A stretch of 55,261 nucleotides of DNA from Entamoeba histolytica HM-1:IMSS (lineage: Eukaryota; Evosea; Mastigamoebida; Endamoebidae). Positions 22,601-33,094 of this stretch are shown piece after piece (position 1 is the stretch's first letter; each line of letters begins with the position of its first letter). Both the position numbers and the translations under genes were made by a program. The DNA lies in NCBI RefSeq assembly GCF_000208925.1, contig NW_001914931.1, positions 1,806-57,066 on the forward strand. Reading direction: 5' to 3'. The notes under the pieces were generated by a model. The model had not been told where the DNA came from. It saw nothing but the letters and a program-made list of their open reading frames with translations, and searched no databases.

Positions 22601-22737
22601 ATATCTGCAATCGTTTGATTAATAAATGCTTGTTCATTTCCTGCATTTGATCTAAGTCCTTTTACCATATCTTGTAATGATGTACCAATTAATGGTTTAG
22701 CCATTGTTTCTTTTATTCTTTTTTTCATTAAACTCAT
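19645..22737 (-). CDS. AP-3 complex delta adaptin
   Basis: Large adaptor subunit of 1030 residues. The N-terminal HEAT/ARM trunk (about 15-600) begins LQDMVKGLRSNAGNE. It has the delta-type block TYLEMLGQETNWSGFHIIE, where delta differs from the alpha and gamma adaptins. An acidic/basic hinge follows (about 610-830, with DDDYDDDLFEKDDDE and KKKGTKKGSSKGKKGK). A C-terminal ear-like domain (about 850-1030) contains beta strands (FGVKYLLKTNKKHPTKVMIQLEIEN). AP-3 sorts cargo from endosomes to lysosome-like compartments, which in Entamoeba would support phagosome maturation. Length is close to delta adaptins elsewhere (about 1100-1200). The GAACT box (complement of 22767-22770) lies about 30 nt before the ATG. 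A single exon is sufficient. Confidence 0.92.
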   Translation of the reverse strand: MSLMKKRIKETMAKPLIGTSLQDMVKGLRSNAGNEQAFINQTIADIKKDIVTSDMKRKAICIQKLTYLEMLGQETNWSGFHIIELSAKQSFWMKRVAYLAAQICLHESDDVLMLITNQLKKDLQGTAYESCNACACFSAIVNESLARDLAAELVKLLTSGKDFLRRRACLMMYPMCKEYPDALRPSFAKMKEKLKDSDPTVVAAACVSFVELVKHEPKQYISLAPILYEIIKEPINQNNDLLMTKAIKILGMLASVELRLAKILVEPFNSLLQSNITSPILFELINACIIGLNKHIPTMKTCLGKINMMIQDNEGNIRYCGLKLLGLMMTKHPKAVIESRDTVLACLSDPDDSLRRTALELLIGMVTKKNICETVDKLLVIVEKSENSYYRDELFLKIIEIIKKDNYDNVTDFEWYLKLLSRLSTQQLEQSVFNVVSKEISNIMVRVPDIRLFGITLLKTIITSHNFLQMASGSNLLVECAWCVGEYIYYLTSEETLQMLRHLINVKHTSLNPDVQASFLEAAFKTFIEVVDPRDPADIEEADDDDEVISIPKTKLSDDDLTNLLAEIDSTLTPFAQSTHLEVQERACFMLAIVRQFESLREQGIDVIDELRYLNDEILLPVNPKAQSLIEVPEDLHLDDVINPEFEEAGKEDTPDAYLFDELSGDKNVKVTKSKSERKGNAFYIDDDYDDDLFEKDDDEPKETVKVEMKPVEMDTFSNGAEGLTAEEELRKAFTLSKKKGTKKGSSKGKKGKVTGEVMPEVINKKEKIEEKDKEKDKLAQIDLAAPVSEKELLALPKHRSQKTTVVEVAQQNLPRMEGGKDLCKNKAFGVKYLLKTNKKHPTKVMIQLEIENFCEFKASVAVLINQSTLYTIDSISRTTPIPTGGYIFVTIIADLKKINSVVLKGAIKCAAAQTTSNIAIKIPASTFIIGTELSKPELAQIIKTKKMISMAYSVSEDTKFDVVGLFESLQLLAVKGSANKIWYGITLKGDDIAILLTNKQGKIGFDVKTTDKICGDAILKQIKETLGQQ

Positions 22738-23440
22738 TGCTTTTAATTGAATTATCTTCTTTTAAAGTTCTCAAAAACTAATTATTTATTTTTCATATTA
22801 ATTTTATTATATTTTTTATCAATTTATTAATTATTAGAAAATTTCAGGAAAGAAGAATATTAAAATTCAAAATCTATTCTTTTTTTTTGTTAATTAAATT
22901 ATTTGAAGTAATTTATTTAATTAAATTCTATTTCTATTGTATTATAATAATTAAACTAAGTTATAGTTTTTTTTTAAATATTATTATAATTCAATTTATT
23001 CTTTAACAATAGTATCAAGTTGAAAAGAATTAAATAATTTTGTTTCTTGATTTGCTATCTACATTTTTCAATTCAAAATTTACTTTTATTTTTATTTGAC
23101 TGATACAAACCAGTCAATATAATAATGCAGCACGAATCTTACTAGTGCTTTTATTTACTGTGTTATTTGATAATGTTATTATTTAGCTTACATTAATAAT
23201 CGTCTTAGTGATGGACTAAAAGAAACACAATTCATTGTTAATAAACCCCATTTATTCTTAGTTTATTTATTAACATTCATAAAATTGTTTTATTATAGTT
23301 TTTCCTTTTCTTTTTCTCATAGAATTTGTTTCTATTTGGTTTTATTTCATATTTCTTTTAATAATTAGTGTTGTACTTTCTTGTGGGTACGAAAATAAGC
23401 AAAGAAAAATGCATCTAAATAATTTACAAAAAAGAAAAAA

Positions 23441-23460
23441 GATGCAAAAAAATTTGCATC
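23441..23460. repeat. Perfect 8-bp inverted repeat with A4 loop
   Basis: GATGCAAA and TTTGCATC face each other across AAAA. The same GATGC/GCATC words occur at 23411-23415 and at the edge of the 24170 repeat. It may be the remnant of an element end or a small hairpin; no function is shown. Confidence 0.5.
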
Positions 23461-24169
23461 CATAGATTTTTCCATTTATTATATTTTGCTCCTAACAAAT
23501 AAAAATAAAAAAATAAAAAAATATGATAAATACAGAATATATAAATATTTATGTTTATATTTTATTATCAATTGTATTCATTTTGTATGAAATATTAATG
23601 AAGTAGATTATTTGATGAATCATATTTAATTATTTTTATTATTCTTTTTATTCTTTTATTTATATGTTATTTATCTATAGTATTTTTATATATTTATTTC
23701 TCTGTTTATATTATTTATATCATTGTATTCTTCTTATTATCTATATATTATTATATTCTTCTTATTTTATGTTTATGTTTATATTCTTTAGATTTTCTTA
23801 TTTATTCATTTTCTATTTAGATTTATTTGTTTATTTGTTTATTCATATTTTATATTATTATCATTTATATCTATTTTCATTTTATATTTATTCTCTTTTG
23901 ATTTATATTAATATTAATTTTATATTTTATACTTTGATTTTATTATTATATCATTGATTATCATTTCTCGTTTTATTTATCATTTATTATTATTATTTTG
24001 TTTCTATATTCTATATCATTTTCATTTATATTTTATTACATATTAGATGTTATAATAATAACATAACACATATGATTTATTATATAATAAACATCATGAT
24101 GAAGTTATACATATAAATAAAAACATAAAAAATAATAAAATATTTTTCATTAATAAAACAATACCAATT

Positions 24170-24371
24170 ATTTTGCATCATTATATTAGACACTTTTATT
24201 GAATATTTCTATTTTTTACAATAAAAATACACTTTTTATTTCATTTTTCATTTCTTCTTTTAATTTCTTTTTTCTTTTATTACTTTTATCTTCTTTCTTT
24301 TTATATTCTCTAATTTCTACTTTTATTCTTTCTTTATAATATTCTCTTTATATTATTTGCTTTTTTTCGTT
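24170..24371 (+). repeat. Dispersed AT-rich repeat, plus-orientation copy
   Basis: This block starts ATTTTGCATCA (24170-24180) and ends TTTTTTTCGTT (24361-24371). The reverse complement of 54291-54529 has the same two end words in the same order. It also shares a 22-nt identity in the middle (24313-24334 against 54375-54396). Between these the match is gapped and pyrimidine-rich. I infer an old dispersed repeat of about 200-240 bp; its family is unknown. Confidence 0.5.
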
Positions 24372-25207
24372 ACCAATTGGGACAAACACTTCAATAATTC
24401 TGAAAAGTATAAATTTTTTATGTTTTAAATAGAAACACCATTGATTTACAATATGAATATTAGTCATATATATTACTGAATGAATGAAGTGTAAAATAAT
24501 TTTTTATTCTATTAACAATCATTAATATGGCTGGTATTGGTATAGAAACGGTATATACTATTGAGCAACAAAAATAAAGATTGTTGAGTTGTGCTTATCT
24601 AAACTAGTACGCATTATGATGGAAACAGATTGGTAAAAAGAAAAGAATAATAAAATCATCAAACATACTTTGAATAACAAACCAAGTGTATAAAATAAAA
24701 TTTACCATGAGGATTGATGAAAATAATTATTAACTTGTATTTTTTTTTTATGAAAAACACAACAACAATTGTAAAGCATGAACAAAATAAAGTCTAAGCC
24801 AGAGTTAATTAAATTAATCAGAAAAAAACACCATAACCAAGATTAATGATGTAAAACTACACATAATAAAAATATAACTCACAAATTACAATAACACTAA
24901 CTTAATAATTAATGGAATACATTCTTTGTTTATACTACTATAATTTAGATATTATTTAATAACTAAAATTGAAGAAAAAACTCTTTATTTATTTGTGTTA
25001 TTTCATAATACATAAACCAATTTATACTTAATTGTTGTTTTCTAGAACCAAATCATTATTAAAATGAAGTTCTTATGTAATTGAAAATAAGAAGATAGGT
25101 TATTTAAATGAATCTAAGTAATTAAAAATGATATTCTGGTTGATATTAAAAATAGAACCAAAATAAATAATAACATCAAAATTATCTAGTCTAACAAAAG
25201 AAGTAAA

Positions 25208-28200
25208 TTAAATATTTGGAGTAAGTTGCTCTGATGAGTCTATACGTTGAGGTGTTTGCATTGGAGTTTGGAAAGGAGTATAACCATTACTTACTTGATT
25301 CTCACCTTCTTCTTTAATAACTTTTAGTGCTTCATCTTTAGTTATTGGAAGAATTGTAGACACTTTATTTTGGTGTTTGATTTCATACCATTTATTAGCT
25401 GGAAGAATTAACTCTGGTCTAAATGTAGTAACAATGTATTGTGCTTCTTTTGACTGTTCTTGGATTAATGAAGAAACAGCTTCTCTATAGACAGTGTCTA
25501 AATTTGAGTCAATTTCATCAAATAAATAAAATGGTGCTGGATCACATCGTTGAATAGCAAATATTAATGAAAGTGCAACAACCGTTTTTTGACCACCAGA
25601 GAGTTGTTGAATTGTCTTAGCATCACCACCAAAAGCAGGAAAAATAACTCTTAATGAAATACCACTATATGTTTCTGTTCTAATTTTTTTTGGCTGTGAA
25701 GTAATAGGAAATTTATTTTCAGATTGTGTTTGTGTTGATGGGGTTTGAGTAAGTTGATTTTGTTCATAAGGTTTCTTTAACATTACAAGAGTTCCTTTTC
25801 CTTGAGGAACAAGTTTATTAAATATTTCAGTAAATCCTTTAGAAACACCTTTAAATGTACGTTCAATAGCTTCTTCTTTTTTCTCATCTAAACTTTCTAT
25901 TAATGAATAAATAGTTTCTTGAGTATCAAGTATTTCTTTTTTTCTATCAATTAATCCTTCTTGTTGTTCAATAAATCCTTTATATTGATCTTTTGCTTTT
26001 TTATTAACATGTCTATATTTTTTAATTTCTTTCATTGTTTCTTCAAGCATATCTTCTAACTCTCCTTTATTTCCTTTAATTTCTTCATAATTTTTTCCTA
26101 TCTCTTCTCTTCTTTTAATAAGTTCTTTTCTTTTTGATTCAAGTACTGTCATTTTTTCAAATAATCTTGCCATTTTTTTCTCTCGTTCATTTTGTATTTT
26201 TTCTTTCTTTTCTTTTTCTTTTTCAATACCTTCTTGTTGTTCTTCTAATGTTCTTTCTTCTTGAATTTTCTTTTCTATTTCCTCATTAATTCTTTGTAAT
26301 TCTTCCATACTTTTGCTTAATACTTCTTTATATTTTTCAATATCACTTTCATCCCCTCCACTTTCTACTTCTCTCATTTTTCTTTCTATTTCATTAATTC
26401 TACTTATAATTCCAAATTGATATTCATTTCTTAAAACTTGTCTTCTATTTTCTATTTCAACTCTTTTCTTTTCTAATTCTCTAACTTTATTTTGTATTTC
26501 TTCTAATTTCTTTTTAGCTTTTTCAATTTCACTTCTATCAATTATGTTTTTATTATCTTTCTCATTCTGAAGTATTAACAATTTTTGTGTATTTCTAAAA
26601 ATTATTTTTTCATTTTCTTCTATCCTTTTTTCTTTGTTCTTAATACTTTCTCTTATTCTTTCACTCTTTTTGATTTTAATCATTCGTTCCATCCTTTCTT
26701 TTTCATATTTAACTTCTTCCTCTGCTATTTTACTACTTATTTCTTCCATTTCTTTCATAATTTCTTTTTGTTCTTCTTCAATCCTTTTTTTCTCTGCTTC
26801 ACTACGTGCAATATCTTTTTCTACTTCTTTTATCCTTTCTTTTGTTTCTTCAATACTCCTAATTATTTCTATTATTCCTTCTCCTCTATACCCTCCTGTA
26901 ACAATACCCTTTCCATTAAAAACATCCCCATCAAAACTAACACATTTTACTTGATATTCTTTTTGATATTTTATTGCATCTTCTCCTTTCTTACAAATCA
27001 TAGTATTTCCAAAAACAAACTCAATTGCTTTTCTTACCTCTTCCTTATATTTAATATTTTTAATTAAACTTTTCACTTTTTCTGTTTCTTCTCCTTCTTG
27101 TTCTTTTCCTTTAATTTGATTTAATGGAATAAAACTCATTCTTCCTATTTTCTTTTCTTCAAGTACTTCTATAAGTTTTGTAGCTGTTTCATCATCTTCA
27201 ACAATACAATATAATAATCCATTTCCAGAACATGCTTCAAGTGCTGTATATAACCTTTCTTCACTTTCAATATTTTCTACAACTGTTCCATAATATTTGA
27301 TTTTTGGTCTATTTATTCCTTTTTCTTCAACATATCTTTTTAAATATTCCGCTATTGTAAGTTGTTTTTTTATTCGTGTTCCTTCAGCTCTTTTATATAA
27401 TTTAATTACTTCTTTCATTAATCTTTGTCTTGTATTTTCAAAATTAATCATTTTTGTATCATTTGTTCTTTTCTTAATCCCAACTTCTTCTTTCCTCTTT
27501 CTTAACTCCTCCATTTTTATTTTACCAATGAAAACTTCATGAATTTCTTGTGTATTTATTTGACTTCCATTTATTTTCTTCATTTCTTCAACTTCTTTTT
27601 GTAACTCTTTTTTTTCTTTTTCTTTCTTTTCAACAAACATTTCTACTTCTTTAATTTCTTCTTCAATAGCTTCTTTATATTCTTCATCACTTGAGTATTT
27701 TGCTTTTCTTCCTATTTTATTATAAAATTCATCAACACTTGCTTGTGCTTCTGCTTCTTGTCTTCTTCTTTCTAATAATTTATCATTAATTTCTTTTTCT
27801 TCTTGATTCATTTTATTAATTTCTTCTTTAATTTCTTCACTTCGGTTTTTAGCTTTTTCCATTTCTTCTTTCATTTCTTTTATTTCTTGTCTTCCTTCTT
27901 GTCTAATTTCTCCTTCTACCTTTAATCGTTCTGCTTCTTGTGCTTGATTACTTACAATGACTCTCTTTTGTTCTAATGTATTTACTTCTTCTTTAAGTAT
28001 TCTTCTTCTTCTTTTAACTTCTTTAATTTCTTCTTCTTTATCTTCTTCCATTATATGACTTTCTTCTCTTCTTTCTTTTGTATTTGCTTCTAATTCTTTC
28101 TCAATTTCTTCTATTTTCGTTTGTGTAATTGAATATTCAATTCCTCTTCTTTTCTTATCTAATTCTTCATATCTATTTAATTCCTCTTGTTCTTCTTGAA

Positions 28201-28874
28201 GTTCTGTTAATCGTTCTTTAATATAATTCATAACTTCTTCAATCTGTTCTATCTTATTTCTATTTTCTTTTAACATTTTAAAACTTTCTTCTCTACGTTC
28301 ATCATATACTCGTGTTCCTGCAATCTCTCGAAGTAAATCAAGTCTTTCACTATCTTTCATCATAGCAAGTGAATTTACTCGATTTTGTTGAACAATATAA
28401 TATGGATTACTTCTACTAAAACCTGCACTTTCTAATAAATTCATTACTTCTTCTTTCTTTGATCTTTTATCATTTAAGAAATATTCATCTTTTTGTAGTC
28501 CAATACATCTTTTAACTGATACCTCATCTCTTTCAATCATAAATCTTCTATCCCTATTATCAAATACTACTTCTACAAATGCACTAACTACACTTTCTCC
28601 ATTTCCTTCCTATTATTATAAGTTTTCTTTATTTGTTAATTTTTCCTTTCTTAATCTTTTAACAACAAACATACAATAAAAATTGTCTATCACCTGCTCT
28701 TAAATTTCCAAATTTTTCATCACATAATACAAATTGGATTGCATCATAAAAATTTGACTTTCCTGATCCATTTCTTCCAATAACAACATTATAATGTGGA
28801 TCAAATTCATCAAAATTAAGTTGTTCTTGATAGCTTTTAAATCCTTTAAGACTTATTCGTTTAATAAATACCAT
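25208..28874 (-). CDS. SMC3: Cohesin ATPase subunit SMC3, two exons
   Basis: Model: complement(join(25208..28609, 28671..28874)), 1201 aa, the usual SMC3 length. The 61-nt intron (28610-28670) starts GTTTGTTG and ends AATAG. Splicing joins RQFLLY to EGNGESVVSAF, which restores the SMC3-typical (L)LxEG run. The Walker A motif is GRNGSGKS at 33-40. The block MNLLESAGFSRSNPYYIV is SMC3-specific. Long coiled coils flank a hinge (around GTVVENIESEERLYTALEAC). The C-terminal head carries the ABC signature LSGGQKT and Walker B FYLFDEIDSNLD. SMC3 pairs with SMC1 to hold sister chromatids together. The C-terminal tail beyond the head is Gln/Thr/Pro-rich and short. Coding DNA is extremely purine-rich because of the Lys/Glu coiled coil. 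Confidence 0.96.
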
Positions 28875-29015
28875 TTCCTTGTATTTTTGTTTTTATTTTT
28901 GTTTTTTGAGTTTTTCTTTTTTTTTTTTTGTTATAAACTTTATGTATTATTAATTAATGTTAATATTAATTTAATTAAACCAAAAAGAATAATATAAACA
29001 ATTCTCTTAAAAACA

Positions 29016-30560
29016 TTAATTCAAAATTTGACATGATTTAACTCTTATTACTTCATCACAAATTGTTTCTTTTGGTATTTTGACAATACTTGCTTGTGTA
29101 GGTGATGTCTCTCTTATTTTTGGTTTTATTTTATGACATAATAATTTCCGAATTGACTCTCCCCAAATCAGTGAAGTAGTACTATGAAACTGTAATGGTT
29201 TCATAGTAATTGATTTAATAAAATCATTTAATTCATAAATAAAATCACCTGTAACTGTTCTAACACTAATATGTATTTCTCCATTTTGTTTTCCCATTGG
29301 TTGATGTTCATTTAAAATTGAAATATGCCATGAACGTTCGTCTTGACTTAGTCGATCATCAGTTCCTCTTTGACATTTAACAATATGTCCACATGATCTT
29401 AGTTGATTTGCAACATAAAGAAGTTTAAATGGATTATCGCAATATAATTTAATTTCAATTAATGGTTTTGAAAAATGAATAATTTGTAAATTATCATTTA
29501 GAGTGGTTGGTAAAATAATTTCTTGATTAATAACTTCATTTCTTGTTTGTGTTTTAATAAATTTTGCAAATGCTTCATTTTCTTCTTTATTTGAAAGACT
29601 ATATTTAATAATTGTATTATTTCTTGTTGTTATAAATTCAAATGAATTTCTACTTAACATTAATTGATTTAAATTTATTATATTACAATGACTATCAATA
29701 AATATTATTTGTGAATTACTTGTTGGATTTGGACTTTTGATATTATATCTTAAATTGTCTAATAAAAATGGTTGTAACATATGAACATATTCTTCAATTT
29801 GTTTATCTTTTAATGATTTATTATAATAATATTCAATATATTCTCCTAATATTACTTCTATCCATTCTTCTTTATTACTTATTATTTCTTGTAAACTTAT
29901 CCACTTTTTAATAACTTCTTTAGATCCTGAACTTTCATTTAAATACGTCATAAAAAAACTAGTAAATAATTCATTACTATTTTTTGTAACCCATTCTATC
30001 CTTTCTTTCTTTTTTTCTTTTATTTCTTTTATTATTTCTTCTCCTTTTTTTCTTTCAAATTCTTTACTTATAATTTTTATCATTACAATTCCAATATCTT
30101 CATAATCTTTTTTCATCATTTCTTCTTTTTTATATTCTCCATTTAAACATCCTATTGATCCTATTGATATATTATATTCTTTATTATCAATAAATATTGT
30201 TTCTTCATTTAAATTCCCATGAAAACTCCCATTTTTATGAAGTATCACTATTGCATCAATTAATTCTAGAAATATTTTACATATAATTTCTCCATTAACT
30301 TTTGTTTCTTCACAAAATTCTTTAATACTTTGTTTTGCTTTAATTAATGAAAATCTTATTGAAATGATTTCTTTATTACTTTCATTCATATAACATCTTA
30401 GATATGGTGAATTACATTTTTCTATTATTTCTATTCTTTCTTTATTAAACTCTTCTTTTTTAACTTCAACAAATTGATAATAACAATGGTCTAATGTATT
30501 AAAATACACTTGTGGATATGTGTGGTAAATATAATTGTTGAACCGTTTCACACATTCCAT
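29016..30560 (-). CDS. Pseudokinase-like protein of unknown role
   Basis: The 514-residue protein has an N-terminal region (about 25-260) that looks like a decayed protein kinase. The helix-E/catalytic-loop block reads LIDAIVILHKNGSFHGNLNEETIFI, with HGN at 114-116 in place of HRD. The expected DFG site reads SIGSIG. A glycine loop and VAIK lysine are not evident. Loss of the catalytic Asp and the DFG Asp argues against phosphotransfer, so a scaffold or allosteric role is likelier. Residues 260-500 form a second, mixed alpha/beta part (IIFIDSHCNIINL; IEIKLYCDNPFKLLYVANQL; GEIHISVRTVTGDFIYELNDFIKSI) that I cannot assign. No signal peptide or membrane helix. It lies upstream of SMC3 on the same strand, 142 bp away, each with its own leader. 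Confidence 0.6.
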   Translation of the reverse strand: MECVKRFNNYIYHTYPQVYFNTLDHCYYQFVEVKKEEFNKERIEIIEKCNSPYLRCYMNESNKEIISIRFSLIKAKQSIKEFCEETKVNGEIICKIFLELIDAIVILHKNGSFHGNLNEETIFIDNKEYNISIGSIGCLNGEYKKEEMMKKDYEDIGIVMIKIISKEFERKKGEEIIKEIKEKKKERIEWVTKNSNELFTSFFMTYLNESSGSKEVIKKWISLQEIISNKEEWIEVILGEYIEYYYNKSLKDKQIEEYVHMLQPFLLDNLRYNIKSPNPTSNSQIIFIDSHCNIINLNQLMLSRNSFEFITTRNNTIIKYSLSNKEENEAFAKFIKTQTRNEVINQEIILPTTLNDNLQIIHFSKPLIEIKLYCDNPFKLLYVANQLRSCGHIVKCQRGTDDRLSQDERSWHISILNEHQPMGKQNGEIHISVRTVTGDFIYELNDFIKSITMKPLQFHSTTSLIWGESIRKLLCHKIKPKIRETSPTQASIVKIPKETICDEVIRVKSCQILN

Positions 30561-30809
30561 TTATTTTCTTATTTCTAATTTTTAGTCCATTTTTGTTATT
30601 CTTTTTTTTCCTTTTCTCTAATTCTTAAAACTCTTTTTTCTTATTTTGTTTCTTCTTTTCTTTTCTTCTTATCTATAAATCTTCTTTCTTAAAAATTTTT
30701 ATTATTCCTTTTTCTTTTATACACTTTCATTCTTTATTTATTTTTCTTCTTCTTTTTTGTATTGAACTTACCTCTTACAACTTAAAACTAAAGAATAAAT
30801 TGTATTTCT

Positions 30810-31385
30810 TTATGCTTGTTTGACTTTTGATTGATTGCGATGGAAAATAATAAAGACTAGCGTTACACAAATTAATAAGACTATTGCTTTCATTGCAAAT
30901 CCATCTATTTCAATAGCAAAATTAACTGACTCAAGAAATGGCTCACCTACAATTTTATAACAAGGCACTGCTTTGCTTATATCTTTAGCTTGACATCCTT
31001 CAATTTTTAGAGTTTTCCATCCACAACAATTTGCTTCTTTTTCAATCTCTGTTATTTTATCTTGTTCACTTACTGAAGAAACTCCTAGTTGGAATATTTG
31101 TCCAATGATATAAACAATAAATAATAATACAATTGCTATTATATCAAAAATAATAGCAAAAATAGAAGCAATTTTACTTTGCAAGATTCCTGTAAGAAGA
31201 GATGGAATATTAAGAAAGATAGCTCCAATCATTGAGAAGTATAAATACACTAATGGATATTTTTCTGGATAAATAGAGTCTGCACTATGAATTATATTAT
31301 AACAATAAATAATTGCATAGACTTCTATTCCAATTACAACAGCTGTTGAAATTAATTGTATAATAGAAAAAGTGGAATAGTTCAT
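30810..31385 (-). CDS. Tetraspanin
   Basis: The 191-residue protein has four hydrophobic helices at about 7-29, 45-67, 73-97 and 162-184. A small first loop and a larger extracellular loop (about 100-160) match tetraspanin topology. The large loop has the diagnostic CCG at 120-122, plus Cys in EGCQAK and VPCYK that can pair with it. Tetraspanins organise plasma-membrane and endosomal microdomains; Entamoeba encodes a family of them with short large loops like this one. No intron is needed. The ATG follows an A-rich leader. The specific subfamily and partners are not evident. Confidence 0.9.
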   Translation of the reverse strand: MNYSTFSIIQLISTAVVIGIEVYAIIYCYNIIHSADSIYPEKYPLVYLYFSMIGAIFLNIPSLLTGILQSKIASIFAIIFDIIAIVLLFIVYIIGQIFQLGVSSVSEQDKITEIEKEANCCGWKTLKIEGCQAKDISKAVPCYKIVGEPFLESVNFAIEIDGFAMKAIVLLICVTLVFIIFHRNQSKVKQA

Positions 31386-31492
31386 ATTTATCTTTAGATT
31401 AATAACTTTTTAGTTTATTTTTTCATATTCAAATTAAATACTTATTTTATAAAAAAATTAAATAAAGTTATTTATTATCAATTTTATTTTCT

Positions 31493-32950
31493 CTAATGGA
31501 CAAATGAACGTGCTGATTCTACTGCTTTATTCCAAACTGAAAATATTTGCTTTCTTTCTTCTTCACTCATTTGAGGTTTAAATACATGTTCAATTACTCT
31601 CATTGAGTCTAATTCATCTTCTTTAAATAAATGAACATATAACCCAGCTAACATAGCTGCTCCCATTGCAGTAATTTCTTTCTCTTTCAGTCTAATAACA
31701 GTACAATTGCATATATCTGCTTGAAACTGGAGCATACAATCAGACCTTGAAACCCCTCCATCCACTTTAATTTCATTAATTTTTCCCATAATTTCAATTA
31801 CTTGAGCACATTGTAAAGCAATACTTTCTAGAGTAGCTCGAACTAATTCACCTTTTCCAGTACCACTAGTTAGTCCAACAATTATGCCACGAACATCATC
31901 ATCCCAATAAGGTGTCCCAAGTCCTTGAAATGCTGGTACAAAATAAACTCCACCATTTTTGGAAGTAACAATTTTTGATATTTCATTGTAGTCTTTTAAT
32001 ATTCCTATATCCCTTATCCATTTTAGTGCTGCTCCAGCAGTCATAACTGTGCCTTCAAGAGCATATGTTATCTTTCCATTAATTTCCCATCCAACAGTTG
32101 CTAATAATCCTTTTGGTATTTCTTTAATTGTATCTCCAATATTTTTTACAACGAAACACCCAGTTCCATATGTTGATTTACATCCTCCTATAGGACTTCC
32201 ATGTCCAAAAAGTGATGCTTGTTGATCTCCAGCAACTCCAGTAATATGAATCCCATTAAATTCCTGAATAGTAGAAACAATACCAAAATCATCAGAGGAT
32301 TGTTTAACTATTGGGAGAATAGACTTTGGAATATTTGTTTTTGCTAATAACTCATCATCCCATTTCTTTTCATAAATATTAAACAATAAAGTACGTGCTG
32401 CATTTGATATATCAGTAGAATGACTTTGACCTCCAGTTAGATTATAGATAATCCATGTGTCAATAGTTCCAAACAATAAAACACCTTCTTCAGCTAATGC
32501 CTTTGCACCTTCTACATTATTAAATATCCACATAATTTTACTAGCACTGAAATAAGGATTTAGTACTAGTCCAGTTTTAGACTGAAAAATCTCTTCATAT
32601 CCTTTCTCCATAAGATAAGATGTTTCATTTCCTGATTGTTTAGACTGCCATACTATTGCATTGTAAATAGGTTTTCCTGTTCTTTTATCCCACATAACTG
32701 TAGTTTCTCTTTGATTAGTTATTCCAATAGCTGCAATGTCTTCTTTATTAATGCCAGTATTAACAAGACATTTTTTCATTAAGTTAACAACACTAGTATA
32801 AATTACTTCAGGATCTTGTTCAACCCAACCTGGATGTGGAAAAATAGAATCAAATTCTTCTTGTTCTGTATGAATTGACTGACACTTTTCATCAAATAGA
32901 ATAACTCTAGTACTTGTAGTACCTTGATCAATAGCAAGGATATATTTCAT
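31493..32950 (-). CDS. Glycerol kinase
   Basis: FGGY-family kinase of 485 residues that converts glycerol and ATP to glycerol 3-phosphate. The N-terminal ATP/phosphate motif AIDQGTTSTRVILFD is at 5-19. The glycerol-contact block NQRETTVMWDK follows at about 80-90. The second FGGY signature region contains DGGVSRSDCMLQFQADI, and GTVMTAGAALKWIRDIG lies between. Length is close to bacterial GlpK (about 500), and the sequence is more prokaryote-like in style than a fused or membrane-anchored eukaryotic form. Acquisition by lateral transfer is possible but would need a tree. It has no targeting peptide, so it is expected in the cytosol. It may feed phospholipid synthesis or glycolysis. Single exon. 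Confidence 0.96.
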   Translation of the reverse strand: MKYILAIDQGTTSTRVILFDEKCQSIHTEQEEFDSIFPHPGWVEQDPEVIYTSVVNLMKKCLVNTGINKEDIAAIGITNQRETTVMWDKRTGKPIYNAIVWQSKQSGNETSYLMEKGYEEIFQSKTGLVLNPYFSASKIMWIFNNVEGAKALAEEGVLLFGTIDTWIIYNLTGGQSHSTDISNAARTLLFNIYEKKWDDELLAKTNIPKSILPIVKQSSDDFGIVSTIQEFNGIHITGVAGDQQASLFGHGSPIGGCKSTYGTGCFVVKNIGDTIKEIPKGLLATVGWEINGKITYALEGTVMTAGAALKWIRDIGILKDYNEISKIVTSKNGGVYFVPAFQGLGTPYWDDDVRGIIVGLTSGTGKGELVRATLESIALQCAQVIEIMGKINEIKVDGGVSRSDCMLQFQADICNCTVIRLKEKEITAMGAAMLAGLYVHLFKEDELDSMRVIEHVFKPQMSEEERKQIFSVWNKAVESARSFVH

Positions 32951-33094
32951 CTTTTATTAAAATGAATTGAAAGAATCAAAGATTCTAAAGATCTGAAAAA
33001 AGGAATGTTCTTCATTATTCTATTCTATTTAGATAAATTCTTTTGTTATTTGTGTTTAAAACACATACTAAAGAGATAATTAACAAGTCATTTA

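Larger units (their letters stand above)
22738..25207. other. 2.5-kb intergenic region with low-complexity and repeat DNA
   Basis: No credible gene was found. The left 0.6 kb is ordinary AT-rich DNA. From about 23.63 to 24.06 kb the plus strand is T-rich with Phe/Tyr/Leu frames, like the 5-7 kb desert. A repeat at 24170-24371 recurs inverted near the window end. The rest (24.4-25.2 kb) is more complex but without frames or recognised RNA genes. An inverted repeat is at 23441-23460. Confidence 0.55.

Noticed and set aside
23664..23957. 97-codon hydrophobic frame resembling a multi-spanning membrane protein
   Set aside because: Low-complexity T-rich DNA; no charged loops or conserved motif as expected in real membrane proteins.
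26585..27067. Long plus-strand frames inside SMC3 rich in Phe and Ser
   Set aside because: They are antisense shadows of the purine-rich coiled-coil coding strand.
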